This document shows, in pieces, positions 1 through 7,310 of a DNA stretch of 43,613 bases (position 1 is the first letter of the stretch; every line of letters starts with the position of its first letter). The notes beneath the pieces are model-generated. The model made no database searches. It was not told the DNA's origin and saw nothing but the letters and a program-made list of their open reading frames with translations. The stretch is from Candidatus Methylomirabilota bacterium (GTDB taxonomy: Bacteria; Methylomirabilota; Methylomirabilia; Rokubacteriales; CSP1-6). The translations under genes and the position numbers were made by a program. The stretch is from NCBI GenBank assembly GCA_035764725.1, contig DASTYT010000147.1:1-43613 (forward strand), read 5' to 3'.

Positions 1-123
1 GGCGAGCCGCCGCTCCCTATGTTCTCCCTGGGTTTCCCCTGAGCAGGCCACCGCCCGCCGCGCGATCATTCCACCAGCGGTCAGATCCACTCCCGACCCA
101 TGCGGGACCCACAAGGAGGCTCC

Positions 124-888
124 ATGCCGCTGGATGCACAGGCTCTACGTCTGGAGATTCGAAAGGTCTATAGCCAGGTCGCCACCGAACCGAAGAAGGG
201 TTATCACTTCCACACCGGGCGCGACTACGCCGTCGAGCGCCTCGGTTACCGTTGGGAGGATCTGGCCGAGCTACCGGCCACGATCACCGCATCCTTTGCC
301 GGCGTGGGAAATCCGCTCGCCATGGGGCTTCCCCTCCCGGGTGACACGGTGGTGGACATCGGCGCGGGCAGCGGCACGGACACCTTCCTCGCCGCCCGCC
401 ACGTGGGGCCCACGGGCCTCGTGCTCGCCGTGGACATGACGCCGGCCATGCTCGCGCTCGGCCACCTGCATGTCGCGCTCACGGGGGTTCGCCAGGTCGA
501 GTACGTCGAGGGCCTCGCGGAGAGCCTTCCGCTGCCCGACGGCGTCGCCGACCTCGTGATCTCCAACGGCGTGATCAACCTCGTCCCCGACAAGGACAAG
601 GCGCTTGCCGAAGCATTCCGGGTGCTGAAGCCCGGGGGCCGGCTGCAGATCTCCGACGTCGTGGTGCACCGTGACATCCCGCCTGCAGCGCGCGAGGACG
701 TCGCGATCTGGACGGCCTGAATCGGAGGCGCTCTCCTGGAAGGAGAGTACCTCGTGAAGATCGCCCGGGCGGGATTCGAGGACGTCGACGTGACGTGGCG
801 CGGCCTGCCGTTTGCGGGGGCCAGCGGCCAGCGAAGGGCCGACAAGTACGAGACGGAGGGTGTAAACATCCGGGCGCGGAAGCCCTGA
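124..888 (+). CDS. SAM-dependent methyltransferase (ArsM/UbiE-like), probable selenoprotein with in-frame UGA
   Basis: Class I methyltransferase related to the ArsM/UbiE group. The ATG at 124 is chosen because an AAGGAGG site lies at 112-118. SAM motif I (VDIGAGSG) is at residues 78-85, the acidic SAM-ribose motif (AVDMTP) near 102-107, and the post-motif KPGG near 169-172. The frame meets TGA at 718-720 (codon 199), but homology plainly continues in the same frame (IGGALLEGEYL, then GVNIRARKP) to a TGA at 886-888, giving 254 residues. In the family this position is usually Cys, in a WTGC- or WSGC-type motif, so UGA probably encodes selenocysteine; a SECIS-like hairpin follows. The translated protein has no Cys anywhere, leaving Sec199 as the only thiol/selenol. 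Arsenite is the substrate of ArsM proper, but the other ArsM cysteines are absent, so the substrate is open. The alternative is a nonsense-mutated pseudogene, which the intact tail and the hairpin argue against. Confidence 0.85.
725..753 (+). promoter_or_regulatory. Candidate bacterial SECIS element
   Basis: Hairpin just downstream of the in-frame TGA (718-720). The upper stem is seven perfect pairs, 731-737 with 741-747, closing a GGA triloop at 738-740. Below it lie a G-U wobble (730/748), a C/A mismatch (729/749) and four more pairs (725-728 with 750-753). The apical loop begins 17 bases after the TGA and has G in its first two positions, matching the known bacterial SECIS pattern (loop roughly 16-37 bases from UGA, G early in the loop). 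It lies inside coding sequence, as bacterial SECIS elements do. Base pairing was read by eye, without an energy calculation. Confidence 0.75.
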
Positions 889-946
889 CCCGTCTCGCCG
901 CCGTCTCGCGCTGACCACCTCCGGGGGGAGGGGGTGCCGCCCGTGC

Positions 947-952
947 TACCAT
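947..952 (+). promoter_or_regulatory. Possible -10 box for the ABC transporter operon
   Basis: TACCAT lies 32 bases before the ATG at 985, which also has its own ribosome-binding site, so a short leader would result. No -35 element is convincing. Weak evidence, based on the TANNNT pattern seen before other genes in this window. Confidence 0.25.
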
Positions 953-984
953 GGCCGCCGGCACACGAACCCCAGGAGGATTCC

Positions 985-1947
985 ATGGCAACGAGGCTCA
1001 TGGCTCGGCTGGCGGTGGTGCTGGCCTTCGGCGCGCTGATGTCGCTTCCGGGACGCGCCGACGCTCAAGAAACCATCCGCATCGGCTGTCCCACCAAGAC
1101 CTACTTCCCCACCATCCTCGCCATCGTCGCGAAGGAGAAGGGCCTGTTCGAGAAGGAGGGTCTGCGGCCCGAGATCACGATCTATCGCGGCGGCGGGGAG
1201 ACCTTCGAGGCGATCGCCGCGAACTCGGCGGACCTCGGCACGGTCGCGGTGCCCCTCGTGGCGACGTCCCGGAAGCGGGGCGTGCTCGTGAAGATCATCG
1301 GGGGAAGCGGTGATGAGTGGTCGGGCTGGATCCTCGGCGTGAAGACTGCGTCCCCGATCAAGTCGCCCAGGGAGCTGGACGGCAAGAAGGTCGGTATCAC
1401 CTCCGCCGGCTCCGGTACCGACACGCTGGCCTTGTGGGCCCAGGCTGAGCACAAGGCGACGTTCCAGCGCGTGCCCGTGGGGGGCGGCGGGCTGGTGCCG
1501 AATCTGCTCAACGACAACCTGGCCGCCGCGGTGATCTACTCGCCCCTCAGCTATCAGGTCGTGTCGGAGGGCAAGGTGCGCGTCCTCGTCGACTTCGCGA
1601 CCGCGATGCCGCCGAATCTCATCGGGGGCTGGGCCGCGACCGAGAAGAATCTGAACGAGCGGCGCCCCTTCATCCAGAAGGGGCTCAACGCCCTCTACGG
1701 CGCGCTCGAGTACATGCGGAACAACCCCGACTACGCCATCAAGACCATCGCGAGCAACAACGAGCTCCCGATGGAGATCGCCAAGATGGAGTACGAGAAG
1801 ACCTTTCTCCGGCTCTCGCGCGACGGCAAGATCAGCCAGGCGTCCGTGGAGAAGGCCATGGAGCTGGCGGCGGCGAGTGGCGTGAAGGACATGGCGCCGG
1901 CTGCCGAGGTCTTCCTGAACATGCCGATCGCGCCGACCAAGCCGTAG
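985..1947 (+). CDS. ABC transporter substrate-binding protein, NMT1/TauA-SsuA family
   Basis: Periplasmic binding protein of a TauABC/SsuABC-type importer, 320 residues. The start at 985 follows AGGAGGA at 974-980. A signal peptide spans about residues 1-27 (basic start, hydrophobic core, cleavage near ADA-QE). The mature protein opens with a periplasmic-binding fold (IRIGCPTKTYFPTILAIVAKEKGLF, in two parts: IRIGCPTK and a strand-helix unit) and carries the NMT1-type GGGETFEAIAANSADLG region near residues 70-88. It heads an operon with two permeases and an ATPase, each overlapping or nearly touching. The family imports sulfonates, pyrimidine precursors, nitrate and other small organic molecules. 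The substrate cannot be read from sequence, but the downstream ligase/amidohydrolase pair suggests a nitrogenous compound. Confidence 0.9.
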   Translation: MATRLMARLAVVLAFGALMSLPGRADAQETIRIGCPTKTYFPTILAIVAKEKGLFEKEGLRPEITIYRGGGETFEAIAANSADLGTVAVPLVATSRKRGVLVKIIGGSGDEWSGWILGVKTASPIKSPRELDGKKVGITSAGSGTDTLALWAQAEHKATFQRVPVGGGGLVPNLLNDNLAAAVIYSPLSYQVVSEGKVRVLVDFATAMPPNLIGGWAATEKNLNERRPFIQKGLNALYGALEYMRNNPDYAIKTIASNNELPMEIAKMEYEKTFLRLSRDGKISQASVEKAMELAAASGVKDMAPAAEVFLNMPIAPTKP

Positions 1948-1951
1948 GGTC

Positions 1952-2707
1952 ATGCGGCGGCACGAGCGCCTGGTCGTTGCCGCCGTCGTCCTCGCTCTCG
2001 TCGGTCTCTGGGAGGCCATGGTGCGGCTGGGACGGCTCGATGCCGGGGTGGCTCCGGCGCCGAGCACCGTCCTGGCCGCGCTGACCCGGCTGCTCAGTCG
2101 CCCCGAGGTGCTGCAGAGCCTCGGGGTGACCGCCTGGGAAGTGCTGGCCGCGTTTCTCCTGGCCGTCCCCCTCGGCCTCCTCCTGGGATTTCTCCTCGCC
2201 GAGGTGCCCCTCCTGGGCGCGCTGTTTCGGCCGCTCGTCAACTTCCTCTTCGGTGTTCCCAAGTCCATCTTCCTGCCCGTCTTCATCCTGGTCTTCGGCG
2301 TGAGCACCCTGCAGAAGATTGCCTTCGGCGTGTTCACCACGATCTTTGTGCTGATCGTCGGTGGGATTGCGGCGGTGCAGTCGGTGCCCCGCGAGCTGAT
2401 TCTGGTCAGCCGCGTCTACGGCGCCAGCCGAGGGCAGATCATCCGGGAGATCTACGTGCCCGCGATGGCTCCGATCCTGCTCGAGTCGATCCGGCTCGGC
2501 ATGGTGTTCAACATCACCGCGATCCTCCTGTGCGAGATCTACGGCGCCCGCGATGGCATCGGGTACCGGATCGCCGCGTGGGGCGAGAACGTGCAGATGC
2601 CCCAGCTCTACGCCGCCCTCGTCATCGTCGCCCTGGCCGCGGTGGCCGTGAACGAGGTGCTGCGCGCGGTCGAGGGGCGTCTGGCCGCGTGGCGAGATCG
2701 CTCGTGA
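1952..2707 (+). CDS. ABC transporter permease, TauC/SsuC type (first of two)
   Basis: Inner-membrane permease of 251 residues with about six hydrophobic helices. The binding-protein-dependent transport domain fills the C-terminal two thirds, with an EAA-type coupling segment near residues 150-170 (SRVYGASRGQIIREIYVPA, whose A-x3-G pattern contacts the ATPase). It starts four bases after the binding-protein stop, and its stop overlaps the GTG of the ATPase gene by four bases, so translation is coupled. A second, diverged permease lies after the ATPase, so the channel is probably a heterodimer of the two. Confidence 0.9.
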   Translation: MRRHERLVVAAVVLALVGLWEAMVRLGRLDAGVAPAPSTVLAALTRLLSRPEVLQSLGVTAWEVLAAFLLAVPLGLLLGFLLAEVPLLGALFRPLVNFLFGVPKSIFLPVFILVFGVSTLQKIAFGVFTTIFVLIVGGIAAVQSVPRELILVSRVYGASRGQIIREIYVPAMAPILLESIRLGMVFNITAILLCEIYGARDGIGYRIAAWGENVQMPQLYAALVIVALAAVAVNEVLRAVEGRLAAWRDRS

Positions 2708-3477
2708 CGCGGCCCCTCGTCGCCATCCGGGGCGTGTCACAGCACTTCGGGGCCGACGGCGCCCGGGTCCCCGCGCTCGAATCGATCGATCTCGACATCC
2801 CCGATGGACAGTTCACCGCGGTGGTGGGCCCCAGCGGCTGCGGCAAGTCCACGCTGCTCTCGCTCATCGCCGGGCTCCGGCTGCCCTCGAGCGGCACCGT
2901 GCTCTGCGACGGCGAGCGGATCACCGGCCCGATGCCGCGGAAGGTGGGCATGATCTTCCAGGAAGCCAATCTGCTCCCCTGGCTCTCCGCGATCGACAAC
3001 GTGGCGTTCCCGCTCAAGCTCAGACACGTGGCGAAGGCCGAGCGCCTCGACGCGGCCCGCCGCATGCTGGATCTCACCGGCCTCCGCGGCTTCGAGGACC
3101 GCCTCCCGCACCAGCTCTCGGGCGGCATGAAGCAGCGGGTGGCGATCGCCCGCGGCCTCGTCCAGAACCCCGCGGTGCTGCTCATGGACGAGCCATTCGC
3201 CTCGCTGGACGAGCAGACGCGTATGGTGCTGGGCGACGAGCTGTTGCGCATCTGGTCCGAGACGCGCAAGACCGTGCTGTTCGTGACCCACAGTCTGAAC
3301 GAAGCGGTGTACCTCGCCGACCGGGTCGTCGTGCTGAGCGCGCGGCCCGGGCGCCTTGTCGACGACATCGTCGTGGACTTGCCGCGCCCCCGCAGCTTTG
3401 CGCTGACCGCGGAGGAGCGCTTCGGGGCGCTGAAGGACCGCATCTGGCAGCACATCAAGAACGCGGAGCGACGATGA
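2704..3477 (+). CDS. ABC transporter ATP-binding protein, TauB/SsuB type
   Basis: Cytoplasmic ATPase of the importer, 257 residues from the GTG at 2704, which overlaps the preceding stop as GTGA. Visible motifs in order: Walker A GPSGCGKST near residue 42, Q-loop FQEANLLPW near 85, signature LSGGMKQR near 139, Walker B VLLMDEP near 158, D-loop ASLD, and the H-loop His in VTHS near 197. All key residues are present, so it should be active. The reading frame extends further upstream inside the permease gene, but that stretch is arginine-rich shadow sequence. The next permease starts in an ATGA overlap at 3474. Confidence 0.93.
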   Translation: MTRPLVAIRGVSQHFGADGARVPALESIDLDIPDGQFTAVVGPSGCGKSTLLSLIAGLRLPSSGTVLCDGERITGPMPRKVGMIFQEANLLPWLSAIDNVAFPLKLRHVAKAERLDAARRMLDLTGLRGFEDRLPHQLSGGMKQRVAIARGLVQNPAVLLMDEPFASLDEQTRMVLGDELLRIWSETRKTVLFVTHSLNEAVYLADRVVVLSARPGRLVDDIVVDLPRPRSFALTAEERFGALKDRIWQHIKNAERR

Positions 3478-4235
3478 CCTGGGCCGAGCGGCACGTGCGA
3501 CTCTGCCAGGTCGTGCTCTACCTCGGGATCCTCGCCGCCTGGGAGATCCTGCCGCGCGCCGGGCTCGTCCCCCGCCTCTTCGTTCCGCCGCTCAGTGAGG
3601 CGCTCGGGAGGCTCGTCAGCAGCCATCGGGAATATTTGGGCAGCCTGCCCACCACGTTCGGCGAGATCCTGGCCGCCTACGCGATCGCGTGTGGCGGCGG
3701 CATCCTGCTCGGCCAGCTCGTCGGGTCTTCGGCGAGAGGTCGACGTATGGTGCTGCCCGTTCTCCGCAGCGTCTACGCGGTGCCCCTGGTGGTGCTCTAC
3801 CCGGCGATGATGGTGTGGTTCGGTCTGGGCTCCGAGTCGAAGATCGCCTTCGCCGCGATCTACGCGGTGATCCCGACCATGCTGACGGCGGTCGCGGGCG
3901 TGGCGGCGCTGACGCCGGCGCTCGGCGAGACGGCGCGCGCGTTCGGGGCGACCCGCGTCCAGCAAATCCTCTACATCGCGCTGCCCGCAAGCCTGCCCTC
4001 CATCGTGGCCGCCCTCCGTCTCGGCGGCGCGCTGGTGATCGTCGGCGTGATCGTCGCGCAGATGCTGGGGGCCGCCGACGGCCTCGGCTATCTCATCACG
4101 CGGCATCGCACCCTGCTCGACAGCCCGGGCGTCTATGCGGGCATCGTGCTCGTCCTCGCGATCACCGGGCTGCACGAGCTGGTGCTTCGGCGCCTGGAGC
4201 GGAAAGTGGCGGCGTATCGTGGGGAAGGCGACTAG
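3474..4235 (+). CDS. ABC transporter permease, TauC/SsuC type (second of two)
   Basis: Second inner-membrane permease, 253 residues with about six helices. The coupling segment lies near residues 150-168 (ARAFGATRVQQILYIALPAS, with the A-x3-G core). ATG overlaps the ATPase stop as ATGA. It is clearly diverged from the first permease, which has a different N-terminus and loops, so it is not a recent duplicate. One ATPase gene and two permease genes would give a homodimeric ATPase under a heterodimeric channel, whereas the best studied Tau/Ssu systems use one permease gene. Confidence 0.9.
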   Translation: MTWAERHVRLCQVVLYLGILAAWEILPRAGLVPRLFVPPLSEALGRLVSSHREYLGSLPTTFGEILAAYAIACGGGILLGQLVGSSARGRRMVLPVLRSVYAVPLVVLYPAMMVWFGLGSESKIAFAAIYAVIPTMLTAVAGVAALTPALGETARAFGATRVQQILYIALPASLPSIVAALRLGGALVIVGVIVAQMLGAADGLGYLITRHRTLLDSPGVYAGIVLVLAITGLHELVLRRLERKVAAYRGEGD

Positions 4236-4249
4236 GCGGGAGGGATCCG

Positions 4250-4708
4250 GTGACGGTCGCATCCGCGCTCATCATGCTCGCGTGCCTCGTGTTCGGGTTG
4301 CTCGCGGGCGGCATGCTCGTGATCGGCGTCGCCTTCGTGAGCTTCTGGAAAAGCCTCTCGCCCGCCGAGTTCCAGGCCTGGTTCGCCGCCTATGCCCACC
4401 TCATCGGCCGGCTGATGATCCCGCTGGGGAGCGCGAGCGTCGCCGGCACGCTGGCCGCGCTCGTCGCCGCCCGGGCGGGCCCGGTGACGCGTGGTCGCTG
4501 GCTCCTCATCGCGACGCTCTCGGCGATCGGGGTGATGGTGACCTATCCGATCTTCTTCGCGACCACCAACGCCTTGTTCGAGCGCGGCGGCCTGTCGGAT
4601 CCCGATGTGCGGTCGCTGCTCGCCCGGTGGGCGACGTGGCACTGGGTCCGGACCGCCCTCGGGATCGTGGGCTTCGGCGCGGCGCTGCGCGCCCTTCATC
4701 TGTCATGA
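4250..4708 (+). CDS. DUF1772-type (anthrone oxygenase-like) membrane protein
   Basis: Small membrane protein of 152 residues with four hydrophobic helices at about 5-30, 55-80, 85-105 and 130-148. I resolve the start as the GTG at 4250, 14 bases after the permease stop and preceded by GGGAGGG; the open frame upstream is permease shadow. Spacing of the helices and the conserved Asn (TTNALF) and Trp-His-x-x-Arg (WATWHWVRTALG) features match the DUF1772/anthrone-oxygenase-like family. Function in bacteria is unknown. Its position between the importer and the ligase suggests a role with the imported compound, but this is only context. Confidence 0.65.
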   Translation: MTVASALIMLACLVFGLLAGGMLVIGVAFVSFWKSLSPAEFQAWFAAYAHLIGRLMIPLGSASVAGTLAALVAARAGPVTRGRWLLIATLSAIGVMVTYPIFFATTNALFERGGLSDPDVRSLLARWATWHWVRTALGIVGFGAALRALHLS

Positions 4709-4731
4709 CGCGCTCGGCGTTCCGGACGCGT

Positions 4732-4737
4732 TATCCT
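4732..4737 (+). promoter_or_regulatory. Possible -10 box, leaderless type
   Basis: TATCCT ends 10 bases before the ATG at 4748 (4 bases before the alternative GTG at 4742). There is no Shine-Dalgarno sequence between them and no clear -35. Together with similar boxes at 7299, 26172 and 34471 it suggests leaderless transcription, giving an internal promoter for the ligase/amidohydrolase pair. Confidence 0.35.
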
Positions 4738-4741
4738 ACGC

Positions 4742-6115
4742 GTGGCCATGGTGACCCGTTCCCGGCGCGCCCCTGATCCGACCGAGCAGGCCCGGCGGAC
4801 CGGCGTCCGCCTCGTACGCTTCCTCTACACCGACAACGGCGGCATCACCCGCGGGAAGGCCACGCATGTGGACGGACTCGCGAGCCGGCTGACCGATGGC
4901 ATCGGGCTCACCGTGGCCATGCAGGCGATGAACATGCTGGACCAGCTCCAGGCCGTCGAGGGCCTCGGCCCGGTCGGCGAGATCCGACTGGTTCCCGATC
5001 CGCAGACCTTCACCGTGCTGCCGTACGCGCCGCACGCCGCGGCCATGACGAGCGACATGCGCACGCTGGAGGGTGCGCCGTGGGAGGCGTGCCCGCGGGC
5101 CTTCCTCAAGCGCCAGATCTCGGCGTGCGGCGCGGCGGGGTTCAGCGTGCGCGCGGCCTTCGAGTGCGAGTTCACGCTGGCCGCCAAGCAGGCGGACGGC
5201 GCCTTCGCCCCGCTCGACGAGAGCCTCTGCTTCTCCACCGTCGGCATGACGACGGCGGCGCCCGTCATGGACGACATCGTGGCGGCGCTCGAAGCCCAGC
5301 GCATTCCCGTCGAGCAGTACTATCCCGAGCTGGGCCATGGCCAGCAGGAGCTCTCCATCGGCCACGCCCCGGCGCTCGCGGCGGCCGACCGCCAGGTCTT
5401 CTATCGCGAGACCGTACGCGCCGTGGCGCACCGTCACGGGCTCTGGGCGTCGCTCGCGCCCAAGCCTTTCGTCGATCAGGCTGGCAATGGCGCCCACATC
5501 CACTGGAGCCTGTGGGATGCGGCAGGACGGCGGTCGCGGATGTACGACCCGCGGGGCCGCTACGGGGTGAGCGCGCTGGGCTATCACTTCATCGCGGGCG
5601 TGCTCGATCATCTGCCGGCGCTGCTTGCGCTGACCTGTCCCAGCGTCAACTCGTATCGCCGGCTCCAGCCGCATTTCTGGAGCTCGGCCTACACGGCGTG
5701 GGGACCCGACAACCGGGAGGCGGCGGTGCGAGTGCCCTCGACGTATCCCTCCGACCGCGCCGGCTCGACCAATGCCGAGCTCAAGGCGTCGGATTCATCG
5801 TCGAATCCGTACCTCGCGCTGGGCGGATTGCTCGCGGCCGGGCTCGATGGTGTCACCCGCGGGCTCGAGGCGGGGGAGCCCGTGCTCCTCGATCCCGGTA
5901 CCCTCTCCGAGCGCGAGCGGCAGAAGCGCGGGATCCAGCGCTACCCGACCACGCTCGATGCGGCGCTCGGTTGCCTGGAGCGAGATGCCGTGCTCATGTC
6001 GGCCCTCGGTCCGACCCTGGCGCGCGCGTATCTCGCCGTGAAGCGCTCGGAGGCGGCGGCGTTCGGCCGTGAGGACGCCGCGTTCGAGACGAAGCACCAC
6101 TTCTGGAAGTTCTGA
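4742..6115 (+). CDS. Glutamine-synthetase-family ligase (gamma-glutamyl ligase, FluG C-terminal type)
   Basis: ATP-dependent carboxylate-amine ligase of the glutamine synthetase fold, 457 residues from GTG 4742 (455 from ATG 4748). The N-terminal beta-grasp is visible (VRFLYTDNGGITRGKAT, near 24-40). Catalytic-domain signatures follow: the metal-binding FECEF strand near 140, PELGHGQQELS near 197, the NGAHIHWSLW motif near 250 (counterpart of NGSGMHxHxS), the ATP-site stretch NSYRRLQPHF and NREAAVRVP near 303-333, and the SNPYLALGGLLAAGLDG helix near 355. Active-site residues look intact. It is a divergent type rather than housekeeping GlnA, so it more likely glutamylates an amine or another substrate. 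It ends one base before the GTG of the amidohydrolase, its functional partner in FluG. Confidence 0.87.
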   Translation: MAMVTRSRRAPDPTEQARRTGVRLVRFLYTDNGGITRGKATHVDGLASRLTDGIGLTVAMQAMNMLDQLQAVEGLGPVGEIRLVPDPQTFTVLPYAPHAAAMTSDMRTLEGAPWEACPRAFLKRQISACGAAGFSVRAAFECEFTLAAKQADGAFAPLDESLCFSTVGMTTAAPVMDDIVAALEAQRIPVEQYYPELGHGQQELSIGHAPALAAADRQVFYRETVRAVAHRHGLWASLAPKPFVDQAGNGAHIHWSLWDAAGRRSRMYDPRGRYGVSALGYHFIAGVLDHLPALLALTCPSVNSYRRLQPHFWSSAYTAWGPDNREAAVRVPSTYPSDRAGSTNAELKASDSSSNPYLALGGLLAAGLDGVTRGLEAGEPVLLDPGTLSERERQKRGIQRYPTTLDAALGCLERDAVLMSALGPTLARAYLAVKRSEAAAFGREDAAFETKHHFWKF

Positions 6116-6116
6116 G

Positions 6117-7253
6117 GTGGACCTCGGGACCGTCCCGATCCTGGATCAGCACTGCCATGCGCTGCTGCGCGATGGGAAGATCGACGGCGCCGCCGCGTAC
6201 GCGCGATTCTTCACGGAGAGCGGCGACCCGACGGTGCACGCGCGCCACGCGCACGAGACGGTCTTCTACCGCTGGGCCATCCGGGAGCTTGCCGCGCTCT
6301 TCGGCTGTGCGCCGAGCACCGAGGCGGTGCTCGCCGCGCGGGGCGGCATGTCCCCCGACGCGCTGGCGCGTCGGCTGCTCGGCGAGGCCAACATCGCGCT
6401 GCTGCTCGTCGATCACGGCTACCAGACCGCGGCGACGTGGCCGCCCGCGGAGATGGCGGCGCGGGTCCCCCCTCGTGTCCTGCCCATTCTGCGGCTCGAG
6501 ACGCTCGCGCAGGCCCTGATCGTCCGGCACGAGACGTTCGACGCCGTGATCGAGGCCTATTCGGCGATCGTCGAGCGAGCGCGCGCAGACGGCTTCATCG
6601 GACTCAAGAGCATCATCGCCTACCGGACGGGGCTCGCGGTGAGCGAGACGTCACGGGACGACGCCATTGCGGCGTTCGGCCCCGTCAAGGCGCGCGCCCG
6701 CCGTGACGGCCGGGTGCGCCTTGCCGTCAAGCCGCTCAACGACTACCTCCTGCTGCGCGCCCTCGAAATCGCCGCGCGCCAGGCCCTGCCCCTGCAGATC
6801 CACACCGGCTTCGGCGATGCCGATCTCGACCTCCGCGAGGCGAATCCGCTGCACCTGCGCCCGCTGCTCGAGAGCGGGCGGTACGCGAGCGTGCCGTTCG
6901 TGCTCCTGCACGCGAGCTATCCCTATGTCCGCGAGCTCGGCTACCTGGCGGCCATGTACCCCAACGTCCACGCCGACGTGGGGCTGGCCATTCCCCATCT
7001 CGCCGCCGAGGTGCCCGCCATGCTGCGTCAGCTCCTGGGCCTCGCCCCGACCACCAAGGTGGTGTACTCGAGCGACGCGTCGCAGATCCCCGAGCTCTAC
7101 TGGCTGGCCGCGCGCTGGGGGCGTCGTGGGCTTGCGACGGTGCTCGATGAGCTGGTGGCGCTCGGCGCTCTCGATAGCCGCGAGGCTCTCATGGTGGCGC
7201 AGCGTGTGCTCGGGGCCAACGCGGCGAGAATCTACGGGCTGCCCTGGCCCTAG
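6117..7253 (+). CDS. Amidohydrolase, FluG N-terminal type
   Basis: TIM-barrel metal-dependent hydrolase of 378 residues. I choose the GTG at 6117, one base after the ligase stop. The first metal site reads LDQHCH near residue 10. Later hallmarks are LKSIIAYRTGL near 163, PLQIHTGFGD near 223 (barrel-strand His), FVLLHASYPY near 262 and VVYSSDAS near 317 (the catalytic Asp strand). These match the amidohydrolase domain that is fused N-terminal to a glutamine-synthetase domain in fungal and plant FluG. Here the two are separate genes in the reverse order. A hydrolase acting on a glutamylated or amide compound imported by the upstream transporter is a reasonable inference; no substrate can be named. 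Confidence 0.85.
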   Translation: MDLGTVPILDQHCHALLRDGKIDGAAAYARFFTESGDPTVHARHAHETVFYRWAIRELAALFGCAPSTEAVLAARGGMSPDALARRLLGEANIALLLVDHGYQTAATWPPAEMAARVPPRVLPILRLETLAQALIVRHETFDAVIEAYSAIVERARADGFIGLKSIIAYRTGLAVSETSRDDAIAAFGPVKARARRDGRVRLAVKPLNDYLLLRALEIAARQALPLQIHTGFGDADLDLREANPLHLRPLLESGRYASVPFVLLHASYPYVRELGYLAAMYPNVHADVGLAIPHLAAEVPAMLRQLLGLAPTTKVVYSSDASQIPELYWLAARWGRRGLATVLDELVALGALDSREALMVAQRVLGANAARIYGLPWP

Positions 7254-7298
7254 CCCCCTCGCGGCGAGCGGAGAGCCTGATCACGGCTGACCCTCCTG

Positions 7299-7304
7299 TA
7301 GCCT
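7299..7304 (+). promoter_or_regulatory. Possible -10 box, leaderless type
   Basis: TAGCCT lies six bases before the ATG at 7311, with no good Shine-Dalgarno in between. It is one of four TANNNT boxes found 6-10 bases before starts in this window. No -35 seen. Confidence 0.35.
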
Positions 7305-7310
7305 GTAGGT

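Noticed and set aside
246..1001. Long leftward open frames over the methyltransferase and ABC genes
   Set aside because: Arg/Gly/Pro-rich shadow frames of high-GC coding sequence with no recognisable domain.
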